From Annona cherimola (Eukaryota > Streptophyta > Magnoliopsida > Magnoliales > Annonaceae): DNA of 64,000 nt. The notes beneath the pieces are model-generated. The model did no database searches, was not told the origin of the DNA, and saw nothing but the letters and a program-made list of their open reading frames with translations. The first letter of the stretch is position 1. Each line of letters opens with the position of its first letter. The position numbers and the translations under genes are program-made. The stretch lies in contig CM059972.1 of assembly GCA_030490835.1 (NCBI GenBank), positions 14,237,764 through 14,301,763 of the forward strand. The letters run 5' to 3'. Positions 23,744-33,124 of this stretch are shown here, piece after piece.

Positions 23744-24197
23744 TGTTGGGATTATGTCTTGTACTCTGTGATGAGTTATTTGCGTGATGATTTGCATGTG
23801 AGGGTGAATAGTGAATATGAAAGAGAGTGTGCATTAGCTTTGTGCAAGTACCCATAAAAATCTTATTTATAGGCGTATCAATTTGGGATTAAGTGGATCC
23901 ATGTGAGACATCCTAATGAAGTGTGAGAGAGGGGTTACTTAGTATTTAAGTTTGAGGATGTTTGTGAAGTATCTAAAGAATGAGTGTGAGTCATTTGTGT
24001 ATATATTTATAACATATTTTATTTTATCAAAGTGGATTCATACCTTTTTCTCATGGTTTTGCCCTTTTAATTCAAAGGTATTCACATAAATCTTGATATC
24101 TCCCGTGTGCTATCTTGTTGTTGTTGTTTATACGATCTTGATTTATTATGCATACTTCTACAACAATCTATATAAAGTTGAATCACATTTTCTAACA
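23744..24197 (+). repeat. 5' LTR of the Copia-like element
   Basis: It begins TGTTGGGATTATG and ends TTTTCTAACA. It shares with the 3' LTR the phrases TACCCAT...TCTTATTTAT, TAAATCTTGATNT and CTTCTACAACAATCT. About 454 bp. Confidence 0.72.
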
Positions 24198-24982
24198 AAT
24201 AGTATTAGAGTAATGACTATAGGTATGTGATTTGAAAAGCAACATTGTGTTCAATTAATTATTTTTTTGGTTAGCAAGATTGTGATCATTGATTTGGAGG
24301 CACAAGATTCATCGTGGTGTTCTGTGTTTAGAAGCGACTACTTTCGGCATGTCGAATTTGGATCGCCATATTTGGATGTGATGACAGATCTAGTTTTGTA
24401 TGATGGTTGTCAGTAGTGATGTGAAGGAATTAATCTAGCACATTCACATGTAATGGTGACTGGTTGGTAGATACTTGCGGTGGCAGCATGTGAACCAATG
24501 TGAATATCTAAAGGGTGAGCGGTGGTCATAAAAGATGCATACTAGAGATGGAAGATGGTGGCAACCCATTAACATGGAGCCAACAAGATGGAAGGAGGTA
24601 GTGGCAACTGCTAATAGGTGAGGTGGCTAGAGCAATTGGTCTTTCTTAGCTCGGAGCGCTAGAGGTGCATAGAAGCAAGTGCTCATGTGACTCAATTTAA
24701 GTCATCCTGTAAGCAATTATATGTATTCTAAGTATGATTTCTATGTTTTTTTGTGCTATGAACATAATGGTGAGATCTATTTGGGTAGCTATTGCTTAAG
24801 TGGTGTGAATCTAATAAGGTATGCAAATCAATTATTACATCATATCAAAGTGATTCTAATATGTAGGTTTGATGTTTTGAGGTGTTGTGATTCATGTGAA
24901 TGGTATAAATCAAGAGGATGTTTCATCTTTAGGTATGATCAAGTTTGACTTGATTTGAAGTAGTAGTGAGTAGATATGATGT
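24198..24982 (+). other. interior of the Copia-like element, left part
   Basis: It starts with the primer-binding-like AGTATTAGAG. It contains G-rich diverged sequence and a single 75-codon frame (24721-24948) without a domain. Non-coding as it stands. Confidence 0.55.
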
Positions 24983-24990
24983 GTGATCAC

Positions 24991-26696
24991 TAGGGGTGTT
25001 AATGGTCATGGTCAACCCGTCAACCCGCTCGTCCAACCCGTTAATAAATGGGTTTGGGTTGGGATTTTTGAATAAATGGGTTATGATCCGCCAACCCGTT
25101 CAACCATTTAATTAAATAAACGGATTAGGGTTGAGGCTTTGCAACCCGTCAATCCGTCCAACCCGTTTATTTAACCCATTCAACCTATCCAACCCGTTCA
25201 ACCCGTATAACCCATTTATATATAATATATTATAATATATATCTATATAATATTTGAAAATTTTCAGCCCTGCCTCTGCCCTTCTCGCTCCTTTATCCTG
25301 CCCACGTAATGTGGGCCTTGGCTAGCAATAACCTAATCGGCTAATCCCATTGAGTAGTGTGTCAATCTTCTCCATCTTGCATTCTTGCCCCACCTCCTGT
25401 CTCTTACGGCGTCCGGCTGCCCTGCCTCGTCCTTCGCTGCTCTGCACTGATGCACAGCCCTGGCCCCTGTGAATCCCAGTGAGCGGTGAGCCAATCTTCT
25501 CCATCCCGCATTCCCGCCCCACCTCCTGTCTCTGATGGCGTCCGACTGCCCTGCCCCATCCTCCGCTGCTCTGTATAGCCCTGGCCCCTGTGAATTCCAG
25601 TGAGTGGTGAGCCAATCTTCTCCATCCCCATTCCCGCCCCAGCTCCTATCTCTTACATTGTCCGACTGCCTTGCCCCGTCCTCCGCTGCTCCGCACAGCC
25701 CTAGCCCCTGTGAATCCCAGTGAACCAATCTTCTCTATCTCGCCCCACCTCCCAACGATGACTTGAACACGGTCCTTCAGTGCAATCCTTCCCCCACTCT
25801 CTCTTACGACTTCTTAGTAGCCGAGCGTCTTGCCGTCCTCCGCTGCTCCGCACAACCCTGTATCCCAATTGAGCCAATCTTCTCCATCCCACCCCACCTC
25901 CCACACGAACCAGCCGAGCGTCCTGCCGTCCTTCGCACAACCCTGTCCACGCTTGCCACGCCCCAATCTCTCAGTCTCTCTCTCTCTCTCTTATGGACAT
26001 AACCCTAGATTCTGACAGCTGTGTGGCTCTGATCAGGTTCAATAACTGTTTTTCTTCTTCGATTATAGAATTTCTTTCTCATTTCGGTAATTCTACTTTG
26101 TGAACTCATCTTATCTACTGGTTTCGATCTGTGTTAACGTGTGAACAATCAAATAATTGTGAATATTAGAAATTATGGTTGTTTCATATAAATTACATTA
26201 TCATGTCGGGGTTGTATAATTTATACTTTGTCTTGTTATATCCGATATATATAATTAAGTATTGCATATATAATTAGGTATTGTATAATTTATTCTTCTC
26301 AAATGTATGTTTATGAGTTCCACATTTATAACATTGATTGAATTGTTTGATAGAAATAAAATATATTGTATTTTGAAACAGAAATTGACATTAAACAGAT
26401 GACTTGAGATTGGAGCTCATGTTTTAAAGCCAAAATAGATTAAATTTAGGTATGTTAACTTCGAGTTATTTAATTTATTTAATTTTACAGACTTTATTGA
26501 ATGTTTTTAGGATTAAAATTAATAATAAACACAACCCGTTAACAACCCGTTAACCCATTTATTAAATGGGTTGTAAATGGGTTAGGGTTGAAGTTTTTTA
26601 AATGGGTTAATAAACGGATTAGGATTGAGATATATTAAATGGGTTAGGATTAGGTTTAGGCTCTAACCCGTTCAACCCGATCCGTTAACACCCCTA
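24991..26696. mobile_element. hAT-type non-autonomous element, 1.7 kb
   Basis: Perfect 12-bp terminal inverted repeat TAGGGGTGTTAA, flanked by a perfect 8-bp target duplication GTGATCAC (24983-24990 and 26697-26704). Both ends hold dense ACCCGTT/AACCCATT subterminal repeats, the kind of site hAT transposases bind. The centre holds a C-rich tandem array (25340-25950) instead of a transposase. A larger relative of 20129-21019 and 38090-38636. Confidence 0.92.
25340..25950. repeat. tandem array of about 120-bp units inside the hAT-type element
   Basis: Units start near 25340, 25460, 25581 and 25701, with a degenerate fifth near 25855. Each contains CCAATCTTCTCCATC and a CGCCCCACCTCC-like block and closes with CCGCTGCTC. 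Long frames on the minus strand are by-products of the repeat; three overlapping frames are all open, which argues against coding. Confidence 0.85.
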
Positions 26697-26704
26697 GTGA
26701 TCAC

Positions 26705-27576
26705 GCGGTTGATATTGTACCAAGATGGTTCAAATTGAGATAGAGTATTAGACTTCATGGAGGAGTTAGGGATGTTCTGCACTATTAGCTGTGTATGATT
26801 TTGCTATGGCGAAGTTGTGTATTGGACCGTGGCTGTGCGTGGATTTTGACAATGTATTAATATTGGATCATGCAGAGAACCTAAGAGCCTTGTGAATGCG
26901 ATGGTGTTTGGAAAATGAATGTAATAAATGTTTGTTTAGTAGCTTATGCATAGAAGATGCTTAATGAAGTGCATGATTGATGCACTAACATGCATATTTG
27001 AGCATATGCGGGATGTGGTTTGACAAAGATGTGTGAAGATGATGAATGCAAGAATATGTGAAAATTTTATACTCATGTAATGTTTGAGAAAGAAGTTTGT
27101 TGCATGTGCACATGGTAGCAACACAGAAGCATTTTGGACTTGATTAATCTAAGTATATAGGTGGTGATAGCTTAAGTGGTGTGTGGATATTGGCTGGTTA
27201 TTTAGTAAAAAAGTTGCAAGAATATTTATTAGAAGCCATTGGTGGAGTGTTAGGAAAGACAAAAAGATACACGTCAAGTGGTGGTCTTCCTCTTATTTCA
27301 TTGTGGCAGATTCGTGGTCTCTCTAAGTGCTAACCGATGGAAGAGATTGTGCCATAGGTGGACATAGTGGTTGACTTTATGGGCATTAGATGGAGATGCA
27401 AATTTATGCTAATATGTGAATGAAGGTGGAGTGATTTCTTAGGTGGAGAGATATGGAGTCATGCTGTGTTGAAGCATGATAACTGATAAATTAATTGGCG
27501 AGTAACAAAATAGTTGAAGACTCAACTTTTTTATGAGTTGGCTAGGTGTATGAAAAATTCAATCTAAGGAGGAGAT
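26705..27576 (+). other. interior of the Copia-like element, right part
   Basis: Non-coding DNA between the hAT-type element and the 3' LTR, ending in the polypurine tract. Bases 27185-27315 recur in diverged form inside the 3' LTR at 27661-27785. Confidence 0.55.
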
Positions 27577-28365
27577 TGTTATGGTTATGCCTTTTATTAT
27601 ATGTATGATTTATTTGCTTAATGGTTGCATGTGAGAGTACATGATAAATACGTAAAATACTGTGAATAATGACCAGTCATTTAGTCAAAAAGTTGTAATA
27701 GTATTTGTTGGAAGCTCCTAGTGGAGAGTTAAGAAAGATGAAAAGATGCATGTCGAATGGTGGTCTTCTTCTTATATGATTATGGTAGATTCAATTTTCA
27801 CAATTACTCTATTTTTAATTATTTCTTCAGTTTTTCCTATATAACTACTTTACTTTTTAATCATTTCTACATAACTACCAATACATCTAACTTACCTGTG
27901 TTTAATTTTATTTTATTTACTCTTTATTATTATCCTTATCATGTCATATCGTCTTCTCACATTTCAAAAATTTTTACACCAAAAACTTTTCATCAAAAGT
28001 TTTATCACTTACTAAAGATAATCTATGAAAAATAGCATGAAATGTGAATTAGTTATGTATAAGTACCCATGATAGTCTTATTTATTAGTGTATCTGTTCA
28101 AGATTCAGTATAGCCTTAGAAAATGAGCGTGAATTGTTCTATGCATATCTTTCTAACTTATTTTATTATAGTGGGTCTATATTTTTCTTCCATAGTGTTT
28201 CCTTCTAGTTGAAGGGTTTTTAGGTAAATCTTGATGTTTTGTATATGTGATCTTTTAGGTAAATCTTGATGTTTTGTATATGTGATCATGTTGTTGTTTA
28301 TTTGATCTTAATTTATCATTTGCTTCTACAACAATCTGTATCAAATTGAATTACGTTTCCTAACA
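27577..28365 (+). repeat. 3' LTR of the Copia-like element, enlarged
   Basis: It starts TGTTATGG after the polypurine tract and ends TTTCCTAACA. It is 335 bp longer than the 5' LTR because it contains a segment resembling element interior (27661-27785), a Tourist-like relic (27790-28020) and a short direct duplication of AGGTAAATCTTGATGTTTTG (28222 and 28251). Confidence 0.7.
27790..28020. mobile_element. truncated Tourist-like MITE inside the 3' LTR
   Basis: Body phrases (TCCTATATAACTACTTTACTT, AACTTTTCATCAAAAGTTTT) match the Tourist-like copies at 10723 and 62799. The right end TTACTAAAGATAATC is degraded and the left terminus is missing. Confidence 0.6.
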
Positions 28366-28917
28366 TCATTTGCATCCAAAATTCTAGACCAACCAAAATG
28401 TAAGTAAGGTAAGCACTATTCTTTAAGCTAGATTTTAAAATTGTATGTTTGGATACTTACAAAAAAGTTGAAGAATTTAAAGCTCATCAAACAACAATGA
28501 TGGAAAATAACAAACCTTGCTAATAAAAAACTAACTGCATGATCGATCAATTTCACCTTTTTTGGTTAGAACTTAGTATTAGTTTAGCTAATGAACGAGT
28601 AAGTTATGATCAACTATTTTGGGAATGTGTTACTGTTATATTGAGATCATAAAACTTGCTTATAAACCCGCCCAAGGTCACATTAGAGCATACTCAATAA
28701 GCAAGCCTTAATTACGCCTAAATATATATAAGATGATCTCAATAAAAAATCATCTTATCACATATATAATTAAAGTATTTTAAAAGTGAAGTTCAATCTG
28801 TTAAGTTCTTTGATCATTCGAAGGGGAAGGCATAAGATTTTAGTTAAACACCCAAAATCTCTTATAGAGTATGTTCATATATCTCTACTAATGATTGCAT
28901 ATTATATTTTAAGGAAA
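28366..28917. other. AT-rich intergenic DNA
   Basis: No gene, RNA or bounded repeat recognised. Confidence 0.45.
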
Positions 28918-29095
28918 ATTTTCCCTATACCTATAACATTTAACTAATATTCCTTTTATATCCATAATATTTTATAAATTCTCTCCATACCCAGAACATG
29001 TCACCAATAATTCCCCCATACCCACAATGTTACCCACAGTCAGTTAAACGGAACGGGCTTGGTTGTTGTATGGGTTAATTTTTTTTTTCCAATGA
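28918..29095. repeat. single arm of an end-type-E fold-back element
   Basis: Phased phrases such as 'CCTATACCTATAACATTT' and 'CCATACCCACAATGTTACCC' match the left arms of the type E elements. No mirrored right arm is seen. Confidence 0.5.
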
Positions 29096-30689
29096 CAAAA
29101 TTACCCAACAATTGAAGTAAAAATCTCAAATCCCTAACCCCAAATTCGGCGTTATCCTACTCCTCCCCATTACGTCTGCCCCTTCTCTTCTTTCCCTCCA
29201 TCAGAAGTCGTCACTTGCCGATGCCATCGTCTCTTCTTTCACTCCGTTAGATTTTGGCACCACTATCTCTCCTTTCACTTCATCAAATTTCACAAATCGG
29301 CGATGTCTGCTCCTCTTCTGCCCTGTGTTGATTTTTTAAATTACCGACCCAAAAGATTTTGGGAAAACCTATCATATTACAGGCGACTGCTCGCTATTTG
29401 ATCATCGTGGGAAAATAAAGCAGCAGAAATGAACATTTTCTACCTTGTATTTTAAAAATAAGTAGATATGAACGTTTTCTACCCAAGAAAATTCTCACTC
29501 AAAACTTCAAAAAATTGTTCGATCAGTCTTTTTAGATAAAGAATATTGAAGTTGAGAAACCAAGCACTAGCAATAATTTTTTCCAAGGGAGTGGGAATAA
29601 TAGGGTAATACCTGAATAAATTAGAAATAAATGAAAATTACAATAAGGTAAAAAAAGAAGAGTTATTGCCTTTGTCCATCTGAATGCACGCCTTGTTACT
29701 CCAAATTGCTCTTGCATTTCAATGCCTATTCTACAACATTCATCTTACCGGCAAATTGCGACACCTGCGATAGTGCCGACATAGCAGCAGCAACAACAAC
29801 AGTAGTAGAGGGTTCTAGCCTTGGTGGAAACTTGTAACAACTGTTTCTCTACCTGATCGACTTCCTGGTAAGCATTGACTACAGTGATAGCTTATATAGA
29901 TATTAATATTTATATCAAACTATTTTATTTTATTGATTTTGTACTATTTTAAGATGAAGCTTATATAGATATTTGATTTGATTAGAATGAAAATTGGTAT
30001 CTTGAAGTGCATTCTATAATCTAGTAGTTTCCTTAATTTAATATATACATATGTTAAATCCACAGGTATAGCTGGAAGTGTTTTTGACTCTTTTTTTTAA
30101 AAAAATTCTTTTTCTTTTTATGTGTGCCTATATGTATTTAATTGATATGTATATATGTCAATTAAAGTAAAGCTATGTCAGTAAAGCTATGTCAAAAGTA
30201 TGTGAAATAGTCTCAGTATAGCAATTGGATATCTATGCCCAATTTTCCCTACCTTCTTGAAATGAAACTAGAGCTTTACTAGAGACTTGGGGGAATTTGG
30301 CAAAGCAAGTGCCTAAATGAGGGATCGATTGAAAAATCCTAAATTTTAGGTATAAATTTCCAAACTTGAAAAAAAGAGGAAAGGCAATTGCAATTTGCAA
30401 AAAATCTAGTAAATTTAAATAGAACATTTTTTTATATAGAAAGAAAGAACACCTCTATCCCTCCACCTCTGGGTCATGGAAAGCGCCAGAGGGAGAGGGA
30501 GGAGTTCAGGTATTGCATTGACAAAAAGTTATCTATACAATATTTTTCTAAAATGAAGTGAGGTGGGTTGCCCCACCACACATGGTCGTGCAAAGTATTA
30601 CGTGCTACAAAATCAGCCAAAATATGTGCCACTATATTGCCCTACCTTAGCACATGATGGAAAAGAAATGGTGGAGACTGAAGAAGTGA
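29096..30689. other. intergenic DNA, unidentified
   Basis: C/T-rich at 29150-29330, otherwise AT-rich. The small frames at 29532-29717 and 30233-30427 have no domain. A 13-base direct repeat (TAAAGCTATGTCA) lies near 30168-30193. Confidence 0.4.
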
Positions 30690-31085
30690 GATTTGATTTC
30701 ATTTAGAATTGTCCAATCCAAGATAAACTGTGTCTGTCATTTTACAAAAAATCAATTGGTATGAGGTAGTTTGGTTCCATAACAAAGATTTACTTCCACA
30801 ACCCGTTTGACGCCCAACAAAATAGAGGTAGCTTCCATTATGATTGGATCCAATAAACCTTATTGGACCCAGCCTTTTGGTGGCAGTGAAGAATCCCCTT
30901 GAGTCTCTAATGACTGTTGCGAACCTCATGCAGTCTTTCCCAATGTTCCTCTTGTCATCAATATTTATTTCAAATTTACCTTTAGTTGGCTTGGTCCATC
31001 TGGTGACCAAAGTACAGTCCAAAAAGACTGATTCCATGATAGATTTCACTCAGTGTTGTTGATCCAAGTATGAGACACACCACTC
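30690..31085 (-). pseudogene. LINE RNase H fragment, minus strand
   Basis: The minus-strand frame reads RWTKPTKGKFEINIDD followed by ATVIRDSRGFFTATK, the start of the RNase H domain of plant L1-type LINEs (family pattern RW.PP..G..K.N.DG and V.RD..G). The catalytic Glu region is already degraded and nothing upstream of the domain is present. A dead fragment, in opposite orientation to the LINE at 31230. Confidence 0.7.
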
Positions 31086-31117
31086 ATGTAAGTATTTAAA
31101 TACAACATTTGAATATC

Positions 31118-31226
31118 AAGAGGCCAGAACCCACATGGTGGGGATGTTGGCAACGTCTTCGGTTCGACTCCCACTTTTGGCGAGTCAGGACCTGGTATAT
31201 TTGAGAACAATATGTCTCTTTAAAAA
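31118..31226 (+). mobile_element. SINE-like sequence just upstream of the LINE
   Basis: It contains a good polymerase III B box (GGTTCGACTCC) at about 31161-31171, with a weak A box (TGGTGGGGATGTTGG) about 25 bases earlier. It ends in an A-rich TTTAAAAATAAAA. It could instead be part of an unrelated repeat. Confidence 0.45.
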
Positions 31227-31429
31227 TAAAATATGAGTAAGAAGACGAATCGGGCACGTCCTCCGCCGCGTAGGCCCAACTGACGACTCTGGTCGTGCTT
31301 GAGACTGGCTGAGGGGAAATTGACGGCAGGTGGGGTGCTGGAGCGATCGTCTGGCACAGATCGGAAGGCAGTGACGGGGCTAAGGAAGAAGAGGTTCTAG
31401 GCAAGCTCGGTGAAGCTAGGTGTGAGAAG

Positions 31430-33123
31430 ATGAACCAGAGCCTAGGGGATTTGCTTGAGGCCGAACTACGAACAATGGTTATCTCCAATGAAGCCATCAG
31501 GAAGATCAAGCCGGGGGGAGAGGCATCGATTCTATGTTCCGTCTGGTCTTCAAAGACCTACAACAAGGACATGTTCAAGTCGATGATGCGAAGATTGTGG
31601 CGTATAAAGGGATCCTGCTACTTCACAGAACTGGGGGAGAATTTATATTAGGTGGTTCTGTCGGACAAGGAGGACAAGGAGCGCATTCTGAGGGGTCGTC
31701 CATAGAGCTTTGAGAGGAGAACGGTATTAGTAGAGGAGCAGAATGACGAGCTCGATCTCGCCCACATTGTGCTTGTTAAAATGCCAATGTGGATTCACAT
31801 TACTGGAATTCCTTATATTGTTGACAGAACGGTGCTGGGAGGCTATATTGGAGACACTTTCGAAGAAACTATGGAAATGGTGGCAACGGAAAACGAACTC
31901 AAGCTGAAAGTAATGATAGATTGTCGAGAACCCCTTAGAAGAGGGATGTTCATCCAAGTAGGCTCCCAACAACGGAAATGGATTGCATTCCAATATAAGA
32001 GACTTCCCATTTTCTACTACCTTTGTGGAATCATGGGACATGCACACAGAGAATGCAGTAGTAAGGGACATGCACACAGAGAATCCAGTGGCAAGGAGCC
32101 AACTCAGCTAGCAGAAGAAGAATTGTCGTACGGGAGTTGGCTAAGGGTGGGTTCGAGGCCAATGCGGATCAAAGATGGGTAGAGGAATAGCAGCAGGGCT
32201 ACTCCAACGAAGTATTTGGGTGAGAGCTACTGCGTGCTTGGGGATCAATCAGTGGAGTGCTCGGGATCTAGGAAAGAAGAAGAAAAGAGAGGAGAGGATG
32301 ATGAGGATAGATGTAATGAAGGCAGCTCTGATCAAAGTTGGCGCATGAATGAAGAGGCTGTCCCTAGTTCTCTTCAGGGGATAAACTCGGATATGGAACT
32401 AATTCCTGCTACTGCTGTGAATCCTCAAATACCCAACTCTAGGTTCCGACAGCAACATGATCTAACCTCTAAACCCAATTTCCGACAGCAACAGGATCTA
32501 ATCTCTAGATCAAACTTGGACCTATGGGTCCCTCTCACCAGCAGCACTGGTTAACAAGTAGGCACGACCAAATGGGCCGACCAACCGAGCAGCAGCTGCA
32601 AGTGGAGTGCCTGACAGATGGAACATCACCGGATGGGAACCCATATGAGCAGGAAAGAAATGGGATGGAATGCATGGCAGATGAGCTATGTGGTCAAGAG
32701 GTTGGACAGATATGTTTTGGAGAAAGCACAGACTGTAACCAAATTTCTAAGATGGGTAAAGGGGAGGTAGAAGTTGAGGACCGAAAGCAAGGGGGAGATG
32801 AGGACGTGAATGCACTGGCCCTTTCTCAAGGACTCCACGAAGATTGCATGGTGGTTGTTGACAGATCCGGCTGGACTGGAAGGCCATTTGATGGCGGATT
32901 GGAAAGTAACAATATGAAGGGAAAATGGAAGAGAAGGGCTAGAGGGGGGCAAGATAAGAGGACTAGTGAATCATGGGAAGGAAATGAGATAGGAGGTGGA
33001 AAGCGTGGCCGGAAAAATGAAGTGAGGGAACACAAGCAAATGCAAAAGCGAAGGAAAAGCCAAGGGCTACACGACATAAACGAGATGGTGGCTGTGGGGA
33101 GTCCCCGACCCCACCTCATTTAA
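31430..33123 (+). pseudogene. LINE ORF1 (gag-like, nucleic-acid-binding), broken
   Basis: The N-terminal part resembles the DUF4283/gag-like region of plant LINEs (SVWSSKTYNKDMF, RRLWRIKG). Then comes a zinc knuckle at about 32010-32060 whose first Cys appears replaced by Tyr (YYLCGIMGHAHREC), with the GHAHRE block duplicated in tandem. A second direct duplication (FRQQ..DL) lies near 32446-32510. The C-terminus is highly charged. Stops at 31649, 31703 and 32180 are all TAG where a Trp would fit. The frame shifts once near 32530-32550. The stop at 33121-33123 is followed after one base by the ORF2 ATG. Confidence 0.75.
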
Positions 33124-33124
33124 C

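Larger units (their letters stand above)
23744..28365 (+). mobile_element. non-autonomous Copia-like LTR retroelement with nested insertions
   Basis: Two related terminal segments start TGTT and end CTAACA (23744-24197 and 27577-28365). A degenerate tRNA-Met primer site (AGTATTAGAG against the usual GGTATCAGAG) directly follows the first. A polypurine tract (AAGGAGGAGAT) of the Copia type directly precedes the second. The interior shows no gag, protease, integrase or RT, so it is a LARD/TRIM-like element that would depend on another element's proteins. A hAT-type element (24991-26696) sits inside. The flanking pentamers (CCTTG and TCATT) do not match, so there is no visible target duplication. 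Confidence 0.75.

Noticed and set aside
25322..25940. Several long minus-strand frames of 75-131 codons rich in Gly, Arg and Trp
   Set aside because: They lie in a tandem repeat inside a hAT-type element, three frames are open at once, and the peptides repeat with the DNA unit. By-product of the repeat.
32686..33123. Minus-strand frames opposite LINE ORF1
   Set aside because: Antisense shadows of the gag-like ORF1, rich in Ser/Pro/Leu because the sense strand codes for charged residues.
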